Assembly: GCF_027942865.1 (NCBI RefSeq)
Contig: NC_134529.1
Span: 18,962,467 to 19,026,466, forward strand
Source of the DNA: Odontesthes bonariensis
Taxonomy: Eukaryota > Chordata > Actinopteri > Atheriniformes > Atherinopsidae
Reading direction: 5' to 3'
Length of the DNA stretch: 64,000 nt
Shown here: one piece after another, positions 26,625 through 40,400 of the stretch
Numbering within the stretch: position 1 is the stretch's first letter
Layout: every line of letters starts with the position of its first letter
The notes under the pieces: model-generated
Seen by the model: the letters and a program-made list of their open reading frames with translations, nothing else
What the model was told of the DNA's origin: nothing
Database searches by the model: none
Translations under genes and position numbers: made by a program

Positions 26625-27983
26625 AGGAAAGCAGAAGGGACGGGGGGAGGTCGGGACAGCAGGAGCTGTTCACCTCTGACACTATCAGCTCAACAGCCTC
26701 AGCTCTGCCCTGGTCATTTTGCTCTTATTCTCACAAACGCACACACGCACACACACACATACACCTGTGTTCAAACGCGAGGAGTATGCACATAGGTATG
26801 CATAGACACAGGCACACGCTGTCGTTTTCTCCCCGACCTCTGAACAACTGTTGTTTAGGCAGAAATAGAAACGCCGTCAGACGCTTTCACGGAGGGGGCT
26901 CCTGATTCTTTGAGTGACGAGGAGGGGGCGGGGGCGGGGGTGGGGTGGGGTGGAGAGGAGAGGAGAGGGCGGTCTCTGGGATGACCGCGCTTTGGCGTGA
27001 GATGTGAGGAATGCGCATCCGAACCCAAGAGGACAAAGGCGCCACAACAACTGCGTCCTGCAGAACACAGGACAGAACAGACTTGGAGGAAGAAAAAAAA
27101 CAACTCACAGGATGTGCGGCCGCGAACACCGACTGGGAAGAAAATATTTGTGGAGTTTATTTTTGTGTTTCTTTTTTAAAGCTTGTTAGTTGGGAGGGGG
27201 GTGGGGGGGGGGCTATAGTATGACTGTATGTATGTTTGTACCGCCTCATTTTTTGTTAAATGTTTTCGGACCGTATGCGGTGTGCAAGCGCACCTGTTTG
27301 TGTGACTGCGTTGGCTTGCTTTGCCCACTGTTTGTTTGTGTTTCCCCCATTCTGTCCGCCGGGTGCAGCGCTTCCCTGCCTCACCCCCCCCCCCCCCCAT
27401 CACCCGCCTCAGCCCCCAGGACTGAAAACCGTAAAAGGTATGCATGCGTGTGTTTCAATGCGAGCGCGGGAGTAAGAGGCGCGTGGAATCGACCCCCGTC
27501 TGAGTGGAACCCCCTCGGTGTGGCAGGAGCAGCTGATCGAAACAAATCACTCCATTATCGCCTCAAACTTTGCCCACATTGTGGATCTGCCGTCATCACC
27601 CCCTCTGCTGTGTCTTTCATTAAATCTCTCCTCATTGAACCCTCTCAGGGTGTGGTTGAGGGGTTGTTTAGTTTTTTTTCCCCACATCCGATCTTGTTTT
27701 AATCAAATGCACTGCCAGCCTCTGCACCGCCCCCCCCCCCCCCCCCCCACAAGAAAAGGAGAAGCTGTCGTCTTTTTAAAGAGACTCCTTGCCAACGATG
27801 GTGTGTTCAGATCTCTCCAAGCCATCCGTGTTTACTCATTCACACCATCAGTCCAATCCTGTGCATTGCGAGTGCCACTAAATCCATCAGCACTAACGGT
27901 GCTCTGCCCGCTGACGGGCGACACCTCTGGTGGTCCGCCTCGAGGCAAAAGTGTTAAATATGCTGGATTCCTGTTTGAGTATG

Positions 27984-28027
<44 letters not shown>
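27984..28027. repeat. (TG)n microsatellite
   Basis: About 22 uninterrupted TG units. Confidence 0.95.
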
Positions 28028-28029
<2 letters not shown>

Positions 28030-29527
28030 ATCTCTTGATATAAAAGAAAAAAGGAAACTAGAGAAGAATCCTGAGCAGATTATGAATCTTTCTTTTGCTT
28101 TGCTTTCAGTTTCTGTAGGTCTGTCTCCTATACACCTGTGTAACCTCGTGCTGCTCATGAGCAGCTGAGTCCACGGTGCACTTCCTGGGTGCGCTACCTA
28201 ACTCAATACACAACCAACCTCGCTAACGTTCTGAGTCTCCCTCACGGAGCTCGTCTCGCACGCACTCGGATGTTCCAGTACGCACCAATTGGAAAATTGC
28301 TTCAGCTGCTTTTTTTTTTTTTAAATTTCTTTATTTTCAGTTAAAAAAAAAATGAACAAAAGTCAAATGCACTTCTATGAAAATTGCTGCAGTGTGTATG
28401 AGTAAATGTGAGTGTGTTCTTCTGTTCTGACAGTGGTGTGGGTCTGTTCTGTTGGACTCCCGTTTTCTCTTCTTTCAGAGGAAAATCGGAGCATTCGCAG
28501 TGCTGCTGTTTGTTCTGGCCCGTAAAGGACAACAGGACTTGTTACCTGCAAGGAAGGAACAAGTGCACGCGTGCAATTTTAGTGTTTCAGGATACGACCA
28601 ACAGCTCAAGGTTGTAGTCATGGCAGGAAAGAGATTGGCGTTGACCGTCCAAGGGAAAGTAAGTGGAATTTGATCGCGAATGAGAAAACCCAACGCATTG
28701 CAGGTTGTCGGTGCAAATTCCGCCTCCTTCTTACACCTCAGATCGCGTGGTTGGAATTTGTCGAGCTTTTGTCTCCCGATACTCAAAGCACTGCAAGGCA
28801 CCGCCGTGCGACACTACTGAAAATCTGCGACACGAATTATCAGCAAAACAAATGTTCTCATTAACCAGAAGCTATCATAGTTTTAGGATGGACGACACTA
28901 CAAGCCCTTTGCGCATGTTGTGAGGTTATGTCTGCCTTCCGCCGATATGCTAGGAGCCAAGGCCTGGAAGAGAAAGAGGATGATAACAGAGCTGCCACCC
29001 TGTCGATGTAAGTTTCTGTGTGCATTTGGAGCAATGGATCAGATACTTCTTTTCCTTTATTTTGAGTGTTCTATTCATTGATTATATATGAGAGTATTTT
29101 GTTTTTCTTTTTTCTTTTTGTAAATCACGTGTTGGGTTGGGGCCGGCTTGGGTTGATTTATCAGATTAGTTGTTTTTGGGCTTTTGTTTTATCTTTAATT
29201 TCTGTGCTACTTTAACCCATCCAGATGTGTGGTGAGACCGATGAGCAAATGAAAAGAGTCTGAACCCTGAACACCAACTGGCATCTTTGCTGCTCGTCAG
29301 ACACTATTTAGAATGTTTTTTTTGTTTTTGTTTTTTTTATTATAGCCCTATTCAAATTCTTCCTGGTTCATTCTGGAGGTTTTAATCTTCTGTCCCTGTG
29401 TTGAACACATTTCCCTCCCTCCCTCCCTCCCTCCCTTTGTGTTCTCTCACTGTTTGGGTCTTTCTGGGTAGTTTTTTTTAAAAACGCTGACCACTGATGA
29501 GAGGAAGATTTAGCTTAATTTCTCAAC

Positions 29528-29794
29528 CTATATCACTCTTTCAAACCAGTTGTCAGTGAGAGCAGATGTTTTAGATTTTGAAGGAAATGGGCCTGTGGGC
29601 AGTTCCATGAGGTTTATGGGCATTACAGTCGGGCACAGGGAGCAAAGGGGCTTCTTGAACATCACAGACTGAAGGGCTTTGTCATCTTTCATAGCCATGG
29701 CTTCTGGTATTGTGTATGTCACCCACTTTTCTAGAGCGACGACTCCTCTGCAGTTTGAATCAGTTTCACCATGACATGTCAGTTCAGTGTTCAC
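29528..29794 (-). other. Unidentified coding-like frame (88 codons)
   Basis: The minus-strand frame reads with the amino-acid mix of a real protein, including KPLCSLCPTVMPINLMELPT and a CxxC pair. It ends near 29528. I see no clear start context, no splice partners and no family I recognise. An overlapping plus-strand frame (29771-30094) is also open. It may be a fragment of a mobile element or chance. Confidence 0.2.
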
Positions 29795-30615
29795 AGATGT
29801 CAGAAGAAGTTTATTTCCTCATCCTGGATGTCGGCTGTGTTATCCTCACCTAGGGCAACTGCCATCCTACATTTAGGGCTTACAAATTCCCTGCAGAAAC
29901 TGGCGCATCACTCAGATTTCTATTGGCAGTGCCACAAAATGCTCCCACAACACAACCATCCCAACACTTTCTGCAGTCTTTCTGGGGTGGGAAGCACCGC
30001 CTCCGCCAAGATTCATGAAGCGGGGAAAAAGGGAGAGCAAAAGGTTGTTGTTTTTTTGCATGGCTGTGTCCCTCTACCCCGTCCCATCTCTTGATTTTGA
30101 TCTGGAAATGTCAGATAGCTTTTATTTAATGTGGAAAAATAACACAGAAATAAATTATTTGATTTTTTTTTTTTTTTTTTTTCTTTTTTTTTTTTTCTTT
30201 TCTTTTTTCTTTTTCTTTTTATGCTGTAAAACTGGGTTGTTGTGTCTGCTGTTTGGAGTGGATTAAAAACAAAAGAACAATTTACACTTATGATGTATCA
30301 TAAGAAAGAGTCAAAATTAGACATCCAGATCCACAGTTTATTTGATCACAGTCTGTTTATTGTCTACACAAAGAGACCAGAAGAAGTGTCCACTGTTTTA
30401 AATCGCACTCACCTTAACAGTATTATTGCATATAGACAGGCGTTGGTAAAGTAAGCATTTCAGATGGGTGATGAAGTGACAAAATAACATTTCTTTTTAA
30501 ACAGAAGACACCTTGATGCAACATTGGCCACAAATAACTAGAAATTGTCTTTGCTTCGTGAAAAGAAGTTATTTAATATGAATCTTCTCTTCTGCTGGTC
30601 CAGAAAGAAGGCGAT

Positions 30616-30656
<41 letters not shown>

Positions 30657-32029
30657 AAAAATCTTTAATCATCTCTCCAAAAGTCAAAAACTTAATCGGA
30701 CTACAACTCATTGTATCTGAGCTATGTGGCATTCAGGGACAAAAAAAAATGTTGAGCAAACTTATCCTTTATCTGCGCTTGTTGAAGGCAGATTAGCACA
30801 CACAACACACATTTTTACAAGTTTTTATTCCTTAAAATTGGTGATTTGTCAAAACTAGGAACCTTTGCTTCACTGTCCTCAGTGTGTCTTTCCTGCCAAC
30901 AGAAGCACATCATTCATTAAAAAAAAAACTTAGACTTAGGTCATGCACTTAGAAAAAAGTAAGATTGCAAGTGGAAATGAGTTCATATCAGAGTTATATT
31001 GTACATCAGAATATGTTTTATGTTACATACTTTTATAGGATGATGGTATTTTGTATGTGTTTCACAGCAACTTCTATGAACAAAAGACTGAATAAAACAT
31101 TTGCATCTCCATTAATTTTACATTTAAACCAGTCATTAGTTCAATTGAATCATTATGGAACAGTTTGTAAAGGATTTTGATATCTTAGTTTGAATGATCG
31201 TAGCATTTGGGGGGCACAAATAGCTGATTCACATCTTTTAAGATGGAAAACCTAATAATCACAATTAAATCAGTTAAATGTGAAGTTAACTGTAATGCTA
31301 ATTTATAAGATGCAGTGTAACCAGTGCAAGCTCCAGGAATTTTCTACTGTTGGCCTTAATGGTGTCCCACACATACCACACCAAAAGACCTATTCCATTT
31401 AAAAAAAATTTTTTTTTTTGGAGAAAAAATAAATAAAGGGAGATCATTACTTTTAGCAGATTGTGCCCATTTTGATAGCTTTTGACACTTTATGCTAGGT
31501 GCTAGCATAGCTCCCTGTCTTTATGCTAGCCGCCTGGGAGCTAGCATAAAGCTACTGATATTTTGCTCCAACTCACATATATCTAAAAATAAATAAATAA
31601 AAGCAAAGAAGGGTATTTCCAAAAATTACTCCTTTAAATATCTTCAGTGTCCAGCAAGAAAAAAAATATTTACACTAGTTTGCTTAAATCTAAATTCAAG
31701 TCAGCTTTATTTAAATGCTATATACACGTTAGCCTAAAATTATTCATTCTGATGATAATTTTAGATAATTAGTTAATTTAAGAGTTGACAAAAAAGTTTG
31801 TTGTGCCTCAAAATCGCTCAAGTGACAAGATTTAAAAATGTTAGTGACGAATTCGTTCCTATAAAAATATTTAAATATTAATCATACTATTTCACTGTAA
31901 TATCCAGCGAAGCATTTACTATTACTATCATAACCAAACAGTAGGTATGTGAAGTCTCTACTTGGATATTGAGACTACCCCTGTTTCTGCCATATTGTTA
32001 GGCCTTTGAGGTTGGCTGTTGACAGGCTA

Positions 32030-32330
32030 CCCATCACTTTGGCCTTTCAGATTTAGGGTGTAATTTAGGTCTGGACTCTGACAGCGGCACTCCAAAATCT
32101 TCATATTTTTCTCCGTCACCACTTTCCTGACAACTTCAGAAGTATATCTCAGATTATTTTCTTGATGAATGGGTCATTGCTGCCAAATGCCAAAGGATTC
32201 TGATTTCAGCAATCCTCTTTTTCTAAGGAACGCTGAAGGTCCAAAGATCAACATCAAAGCCATCCAAGTGAATCTGAGCATTTCTGATTACAATATTTCA
32301 AGTCGGCCATTGTAGCAGTCGAGCATAAGG
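32030..32330 (-). mobile_element. Possible old DNA-transposon remnant
   Basis: The phrase GGTCTGGACTCTGACAGCGG followed by CACTCCAAAATCTTCAT resembles the antisense of a sequence found in many fish Tc1-like copies. Frames are broken and no termini are seen. Confidence 0.3.
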
Positions 32331-32873
32331 CTCGTGTCTGTTGACTGGCTGCTGATCAAGGAGGGCTCGTTTTCCCCAAGAGTGGGGTGCAAAGACCCAA
32401 TCTCCAAACACTTGGTGTGGGGCAATATTGGACAATGATCAGAAACATGCAAAAGTGGTCAGGAAGTTATTTGCAAATGACAAAGAAAGAGTATGAATAA
32501 CTTTAAATATAATATCTGACTAAATGTATTATTAACATCTATAATGTTATTTCCTTCCTTTGTCACTTGTGTGTGTTATTAATTGACAGAAAACCTACTG
32601 GTTCTCACTCTCCATACCGCCCTGCCAAGCTAGCATCACCTGACAACATTTAGAAAAGTGCTCACTCTTACAAAGGGGGGTTTGGTATAAAGCTAACCTG
32701 TGTGCAGCCTTTCCAAACTGTACCCTCCACTCTGATACTTTCTCTGGATCAGATTAGTCATACCCAGGCAGGATAGGGTGATTAGAGATGCAGTAGTCAT
32801 AGCGATGGGGATTTTTTTCTGCAGGCCTCCATTACATGAGGGCCACCAAAAAGAGAAAACCAAAAAGCCGACC

Positions 32874-35800
32874 TCAGAATTCATCCTCAGAGCTGTCAGC
32901 GAGCAGCATGGCTTGATCCTGACGGCTGGTGCTGGGTTCCCGTGGTTGCTGTAGGAGGAGACGTAAACTTAATGTTGAACTTGATGCTGTATGAACCATT
33001 TGATTGATTGAGACTGATCTGGAATAACACGTGATTAGGATATTGACCTCTGGCTGCCTGACCTTCCTCCTCTGATGTTTGAAGCTGTTCTTCCTTTTGC
33101 GGTGAATCATCCTAATGCTGTAGAGGGCGCCAACAATCAGCAGGGCCCCTGTAATACCGATGCCTACAGGGGCCAACATGCCCGACACGTAACCGGCCTG
33201 CCGAAGGTGAAGACACAGAAGTTGAAGCACAGTAGAATTGTAACTATGTTTTGTTTACATGAAGTCTACTCCCAAATCAAAATTAAATAAAATTTCTATG
33301 GATGAAAAGAAATTACCCAAAGAAACTTTTAATGTAGATTACAAGCGGAATTTCTGTTATTTTACTGTATTTTTCATGGAAAGTATGAGCTCATTGCATG
33401 GTACTCTCTGACTTGCGTTCCCTGTCTGTGCCATAAGTGACATATGTAGATATATATATATGTGTACAACAGGGGGCAGTCTTACCTTTTCTCTAATCAG
33501 CTCTACCCAGCTGCGCACTGAAAGAAAAGGGTAGTAGATTTAGCTGGGCAACATACATAAGGACTGCGATGTTGTACTGAATAGATGTTCACATGTGCTC
33601 GTACTCAGGCCCTGGTTGCGTTGAACCCAGACAGGAGGTGGAGGGATTAGACTGTACGATGGCTTTGTTGAGCATTTCACAGGCTTTTCTGTCAGATTTT
33701 CTTCACTCTCTTCTTCCACCGATTCCTCTGAGTTCTCATCGTCCTCATCCTCATCTGGCTCCTCTGTGGAAAGGAAGGAAAACTTTATTTGCTCTGCAGA
33801 TACAAAGGATGGGACATCTACTTCCGGGTTTTAGTGGGACTGTTCCCCAAAATGTTATTGTTGTGAATCACATATGAGAAAAGATGTGCTGTTATGCAAG
33901 TGGTGAAAAAGCCCATCTTACCCTCAGACTCCATCTCCTCTAACCCTGATCTGGATTTGTGCGGGAGCTGATGGGTTGCCATGGTTACTGTAGTCATAGC
34001 ATGCTGGAGGGATGAGAGTGAGGGGCCAGTCGAGGGCATGTTCTCTACAGGGCTTGATGTCCTCAAGGCATCTACGTGTTAAAGATCATATAGGATAAGG
34101 AGAAAGCAGGAGTGTTTCATACAGTGTATCCATAACTGCATCCTACGACCTACAGTAATTTGAATTTCTGTCACACTGTTAGGTGGGATATGTGTGTTTT
34201 CACTATGTCTGCAGTGCTCAGGTCAGTACGTGTGAAAAACCTATTTGCAGGGACAATTTGTCATCTATCACACCGAACGTTTAGTCTCATGTAGAATGAA
34301 TGCCACGTTCACCCTTAGCCACAAGTGAAGGAAAACAGAAACTGTTTTTAAAAATGTTTGCAAAAAAGTCTTTAGCCGTCCTGCATTTTTTTATACAATA
34401 TATTGCCAGGAAAACGTGGAGAAAAGGGGGAAGAAATTTCTTGAAAAATGTATCTGAGGCAAAAACAGAGTTTGTACAATTGTAACCTGCTTGAAGGTCA
34501 ATATTTAGTATGAGTGTCTTCATTTTTCAACACAATCAGAACTTTCTGAGACAAGCTTTCTTGATATTTCTATAAGTAGTGTTCAGGAATAGTTCTTCTG
34601 TCACACCTCATCCTTTTCTCCCTGTTTCCCTTTTTTTTTAAGAATGGCTTCTTGACAGACATCCTTCCATGGAAACCATTTCTGATGGGGCTTGAGTGAA
34701 TGGTTGTTGGATCAACTGAAGGTTCAGATGCATCACAAGTTTATGCTTTGCTTTTTATCTGTCAAACTGGGTTATCTTTGGCATTTTTCCTAGGTGTGCC
34801 ATAAGAAATGGGGGAAAAAATACCTGTTTTTGCAACAGGCTGATAGTATCAGTGCCAAAAGATTGGTTCTTTGCTAAGTTGTCCTTCATGTGTAGACACA
34901 ACACTGGTTCATCCCCTGAGTTAACTGCCTTTTTAATGCTTAAATGAGTCTTTGGTCAGTGTTAAAGGGCAGGAAAAGAAAACATATTCCTGTGAAAATA
35001 GCCAGGTGCAGGGACAAGAGTGAAAATGACTGAAAAAGCAGCCAATGTTTAAAAGACCTTCAGAAGGGCTCGAGACCTATTGCTCAAGAACAGTTTTTTA
35101 ACTTTAACATCCATCTACATTTAAATGTAAAGCCCATTTTTCACGAACTATACCCTGTCTTATCAAAGATTAGTGGAAGTGAACCTGCCTGAGCCATTTG
35201 TCAAACTTGGTTTAGGTATGTAATGCTAAAAGAAAATGTGCGTTAAGACATTACTTTTTCAAAATTTCTTTCTTTTATCATAAAGTGTCACCCCAACCAT
35301 TTGTGAAAAAAGCCTGGATTGTTCTTATTATTGCTCCAAGGAAATGAAAAAATCCAAAGACACATTTTTCCGTTGCTTCTTCTCAGTACGGACCTTAAAG
35401 GGTTAAAAAGATTGCAAGAAAGTTAAGCTGCTTGAAAACTAAATATAAAGAAATAAGGGGTAGCTCAAAATGTTTGCACGGGGCTACAGAAATATCAGAA
35501 ATTATTATTTCCTAATCTTGAAGTTATCCAGCACAATGCAAAACAATAAGCAACAAGTTTCTTGTACTCTGGTGAAGTATTAGTATACTATTTAGTATTA
35601 TGATCCTTATTATAGTAAATGTTAGGCAGTTGCATGATTCCATATAGCATCATGTTGTCTTTGAGATTTATTCATCCATACTACCAGATCCTCACTGTCA
35701 CCTTTCTCCGGACGATCCTTTGGCTGAGTTTCAACTTGCCGCTGTGACACAGACGGACCTGCAGCGCTGATTGGCTCCAGGAGCTCGGCACCGGATGTCT

Positions 35801-38147
35801 GCCAAGGTGACGTCCAGTCTGGCAGGAGGATGGGAGGGTTGTGTGAGGGACCATTGCTGTCAGTCTCATCTGTGACCAGCTGGTCCAGGTCCACCTCTGA
35901 CAGAGGCAGGCCTCCGGTCGCTATGGCAACAGGAGGCTGGGTGCTGCCTGGCACCTGAGTGACCACCATCGCAACTGCTGCGGCTGCTCCCTCCTCAGCT
36001 GTGACATCCTCAAAAGGCTCAAAGATGAGAGGTAGCGCCTCTGATGACATGGTGGCCTCTGTGGCTTCATCTTCAGACAGCGGGGCGGCTGTGTCTGCTG
36101 GAGTTTGGGTCAACGCAAGCACAGAGATGCAACACAGGTCACCATATGCAGCATGAGAATTCAATTTTCAAAGAGCAGATTGGAACATTCTGTGAAATAC
36201 CACTAGAGCATGCTAGATTCACTAATGTGACAAAACTGGGGCAAATAAATGATGGCAAGTGAGGATCTTGCCATCTCAACTCCTCTTGCAGCTGAAATGA
36301 AAAATGTATGTTTTCCACTGGAAAGCGGAAATTGTATGCGACAAGTATTGTAGCTCATTTGGTATTTATAACAGAATCCAGCCTATTTAAAACAGATACT
36401 CTCTTGTGCGTGCAGCTTATCAATTAGAAATACTTCGCACCGAGGCTCAGAGAGAGTGCAAATCAAACGGCAGAAAAGAGTCTACTCTCTGGAGAATAGA
36501 CCAGTACAGAGGGAACTCTCACAAGAGAAACTGTTACTGTATTGGCTTTATTCCAAAGCATCTCTAAAGTCGGTTGAAAAATGCCTATGTGAACCACCAT
36601 CCTTTTTACGTAATACCATTTTGGGAATCGAGGCACTTTGTCAGCTTCATATCCTATTTGGAGAAAGCCTCATCAAATAGCCAATCCCCATATGTACACA
36701 TATTGGCTCAGACAGATTGCTTTAATCCATTTCCCTCTCCTGACTTGCTGAATAATAACCTGCCTGGCTCTCTACAAAAGCCTGGATGGGGGAGTGTGAA
36801 AGGTGGGGAAGAAGGAGAGGAGGTTAGGGGGTATATAGATAGAGAGAGGTGGGTGTTGAATCCTCCAAAGACTTGTATAACAAACCCTGCCACCAGCCCT
36901 CTCCTGGCTGTTGTGATGTTCTCTCTTTTCTAACTTGAGTCAGGAATAGAAAGTAATTAGACTGCCACTGGTCCCAGCTGGGGTTCAAAGTGGAGCGTGG
37001 AAAAGCAGGCGGCCTTCTGTGCAAATCATCAAAGGCAATCTCTGCCTCGAGGCATGTCGTTTTCATTTCTGCCGCGTTTTTTAATGAAGCCTCCTGGAGC
37101 TCTGCAAAATTTCAGCAAGCTGGAAAATAAAGCTTTGGTGATGGTGGCTGCAGACATTTACCTTGATCTACTTTAAAGGGATTCTGGGATTCTGGATTTT
37201 GCAGCTTGCAATTAAAGACCAATAAAGGAGTGGGAAATGTTTCACCCCGATAAATGCTGTGCATGTCCTTATTCCCCTTAAGTTTTGCCATGCATCTTTA
37301 ACTTTTCAGGCTTACCTCCAGCTGGTCTTGCCGCCTCTGTCCACAAACTTTCCAGGCCATCCTCTCTGGGCATCAGATTTGGTGCAATGTCAGGCAAAAT
37401 AGGATCCGACAGAGAGGATGTTGTAGCTCCATCGCGACCCCAAATTGTCAGAGGCGTGGAGGTCCGAGAGGTGGCAAACATCAAGGGAGGGATGGCTGTG
37501 TGGGAGGTCAGTTTCTGGGTCCAGAGGGAAGTGTATGGATCTGGAGCATCTGATGGAAAGCTTGTCTCTGGGTCTTCATTCTGGATTATCCTGTCTGCCC
37601 CACCATCATTACTCTTTTGGCTGAATGAGGAGTCGATCTGCGATGTCAATGTCGTGGAGGCAAAAAATCTCTCTGCTGTCCATTTAGGTGTACTCATGTC
37701 AACATCCATCTGCTCTCTTCCACCTGTAGGACTCAAAGGCTCGGCATCGACAGGTGTGTCCTCCTTTTTACTGTCTGGATCTGCCATCTCAGGCGAGCTC
37801 TCAATCTTCTTTACCTCGCTCCTTTGGCGCCGTGCCTCTCCACCAGTCTTGCTTGGCCCAAATCTTCCACCATAGCTGTCCCCATTTGCTGTCTGCGTCA
37901 CTGAATCTATCCCCTTGGGTCCTCTATGTGGGCCAGTCCCTCCTTCTGCACCCACGCTCAGTGTGAAGCCGGTGGCGAGCTCTTTATCTGAGGGTATGGA
38001 CTCTGTATCGATGGTGTGTGTTGACTCAGGAGTTGCCGCTGAGCTGTCTTGTGTGTGGTTGAAGTTTGGGAGATAAACAGGGGCTCCACAGACACAGAGA
38101 CAGGTCCCAGCCAAGAGGAGGCGGCGGAACGGCCACGACATCAGCAT
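32874..38147 (-). CDS. armh4: armh4, armadillo-like helical domain-containing 4 (7 coding exons)
   Basis: ARMH4 (human C14orf37) is a single-pass membrane protein reported to dampen IL6ST/STAT3 and mTORC2 signalling. Coding exons on the minus strand are 38147-37316, 36097-35702, 34071-33922, 33763-33605, 33517-33486, 33197-33063 and 32948-32874. All junctions are GT-AG with matching phases, giving 592 aa. The N-terminus (MLMSWPFRRLLLAGTCLCVC) is a signal peptide. Residues 30 to about 510 are a disordered acidic, Ser/Thr-rich ectodomain. Exon 5 encodes RSWVELIREK. Exon 6 encodes the membrane segment (SGMLAPVGIGITGALLIVGA) followed by a basic stop-transfer region (HRKRKNSFKHQRRK). The end is MLLADSSEDEF, the conserved family C-terminus. 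The ectodomain is poorly conserved in general, so identity rests on the last three exons. A noncoding first exon may end near 39253 but is not certain. Confidence 0.93.
34330..34700 (+). mobile_element. Dispersed repeat fragment in armh4 intron 2
   Basis: Shares the phrases CAGAGTTTGTACAA, GTCAATATTTAGTATG and GACAAGCTTTCTTGAT, with small differences, with a segment at 60445-60570 in pgf intron 1. It also shares AAAGTCTTTAGCC with a segment at 39938. This is the pattern of one mobile-element family with several decayed copies. Family not identified. Confidence 0.5.
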
Positions 38148-39934
38148 CTCTGTCTTGTCTCAGTGCCTGCTGACAGTGGACGTAAATGATAAACGCTAAC
38201 AGGCTTAGCAGAGGTGTGAACAATCCCTGCCTCCAACTTCTACGCTGTGTCACCCAGCAGACATGTGGACACAGAGACAACACAGGGGTGGCAGTGAAAG
38301 GCAAATGGGAGACAAGGCACTACACCTCAAAGGGTCAGAATGCAATGGGAATTTCATCTAGGCTTTCGAGCATGTGATAACCAAAGAGAACAGGATTAAC
38401 TGAGCGTTCCTGCCTGCCTTGGCTGTGATGCTGTAGGAGCAACGTTGAAATTCGGATGAAATTCCCTTTCATCTGAGACTCTTCTGTTCATTTTGTGTGT
38501 GCATAGGGAAAGGTAGGACACACACGCTCTCTAAAAAGAGGTACACACATAGATAAAGAAAGAGAAAGGAAATCTGACACAGCAATCCTCAGCACCCCTT
38601 CCCTTCGACTATAAATAGCAGTGGGTTTTCTATCCTCTGGGATCCTTTGAAAAGGCTTTGTGAATTATAAATCTGTGCATTCCACGGATCTCCGGCTATT
38701 AAAAATAAAACGTGACCAAATGCAACCCGAAATAAAAAAGCAATCTGTCTCATTCTTTGCTGTATATAACATATTGATACCCCCCCACCCCCCACCCATA
38801 GCTATTGTTAATTCTCTGCAGCTGAAAACAAAACAGGCGTCTGATAATGACAGGTTGACACCCTTCTATAGAGTCAGACAAGCGTCTGAGAAAAATCATC
38901 CCCCTTCCGCGGATGCACTGTGTGCACTCTGGATGCACAGTGTTGTAACATAATCCACTTTTCTGCGTTTGCAAACCTCCTTATGATCAATACACCAGAG
39001 TGCACATGCAGTCCACCACCTGGCAGCTTAACCGCGCCAGCTTTTGGACTGTAAACAAATTCACACTGCGGTGTTGAGTCACATTTCTCAAATATGACAA
39101 CACAGAATCACCGTACCGGAGCTATTAATAGCCCTTTAAAACCTATAACGCATCCCTTAAACGGCATCACCCATCTCATTCTGGCATCGACAGCGCGATT
39201 CGCATAGGGTAGCAATTAAAGTCGCGTATAACTAGAAATAAAACATTTACCTTTAAGGGTTCATGCCGAATTTCTTTGCATGAGGACACAGATCTTCTCT
39301 TGTTGTGTGCAGAAATGCAGAAAGACAAAAAAAAAAGAAACCCGCCAGTCTCACGAATGTATAGCCTTAATTCAAGGTGGTCTAGCATGGAAATGAAGCT
39401 GTAGGAGAGGCTTGTTGTTTTGCAGCTGAGCGTCACTGACTGAAAACCAGTCTTCCGTATGTGTGTCCGCCTGTTTCTGAAGTGCTGCCACCAAATGCTT
39501 CGAACCTGCAAGATGCTTCAGCCTCTATGATGCACGTCAGTTCCTTTCAAGTGCATATTTTCCTTCTCTTGTTGGGATTCTTCATCTCCACTACCTCCTT
39601 CTGTGAGCCATTTGTACCTCTCTTGTCCTGCCGGGCCATATGAGGCGGCTGGTAGTGCTGAATGGACAGTTCCTTCACCTCAACTTAAAGGTTGTGTACT
39701 CCTCACAGAACACCTAGTCTAATTCATCTCATTTACCAAGAAAGGAATCTTACATTAAAAGTTAAAAATTGAATGTATTTTCTAAATTAGTCTACTTCTA
39801 TTCATCCTATATTACATTACAAAAGAGGAACATCTTTCTGTAGAAATTTACACCTGGTTAAAATAGGTATCCACCATGGGTTAAGCGGGGGTCTTTGTGT
39901 TAAAATTTGCATTATACACATACATGTGCAGAAC

Positions 39935-39966
39935 TTTGTAAAAGTCTTTAGCCATCCCTCTCTCTC

Positions 39967-40019
<53 letters not shown>

Positions 40020-40400
40020 TGTGTCTTTTTTCTTTCAGGCTAAACTTTCTTACAATCTTTTATTGTGGTCTTAAGCAAAATTTCTCAAGGCTCCCTGGAG
40101 CTCTTTCAAATCTTTTTTTTTTTTTCATTGGGTTGCTTCTTATCTATTTTCAGTCCAGTCCTTGTACTTGACCATTTTTTGAGGAATGTGTTTGGACTTA
40201 TGAATCACCCAAGCATAAATAGTCAACTCATGGAATGAGTCCTTGTTGTGCCGACACATAATGGACAACTTAGCAAAGAACCTATTTTAAATGTAACTTT
40301 GGGATGTTTGTAGCACCCTGATGCAGAAATGTGTAGTTTGGTCCCATTTCTTTAGCTATATTTAAAGAAGCTGCCAAAGATAAGCCACTTTGACAGCATA
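39935..40400 (+). mobile_element. Dispersed repeat fragment, same family as 34330
   Basis: Begins with a version of the phrase AAAGTCTTTAGCC found near 34363, continues with a GT microsatellite and fish-repeat-like text (GAATCACCCAAGCATAA). No open frame. Confidence 0.35.
39968..40018. repeat. (GT)n microsatellite
   Basis: About 25 GT units between armh4 and actr10. Confidence 0.95.

Larger units (their letters stand above)
26625..32873. other. naa30 3' UTR and intergenic DNA; no further gene supported
   Basis: The first 1.5-2.5 kb after the naa30 stop is probably its 3' UTR, rich in CA, G and C tracts (27384-27398, 27730-27748) with a (TG)n run at 27984-28027. A (CCCT)n run lies at about 29411-29437, and long T tracts lie at about 30163-30210 and 30619-30652. 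Human naa30 and armh4 neighbours CCDC198 and SLC35F4 were looked for and not seen. Fragments of old transposons occur near 31490-31560 and 32030-32330. Confidence 0.45.

Noticed and set aside
27190-28168. Plus-strand frames of 170 and 216 codons after naa30
   Set aside because: They run through C tracts and the TG repeat, giving Pro runs and Val-Cys runs, and fit a 3' UTR rather than a gene.
30965-31180. A 71-codon plus-strand frame
   Set aside because: Hydrophobic and AT-driven; it has no start context and no similarity that I can see.
37285-37875. A 196-codon open frame on the plus strand
   Set aside because: It lies exactly opposite armh4 exon 1 and has no splice or start support; it is the antisense shadow of a biased coding exon.
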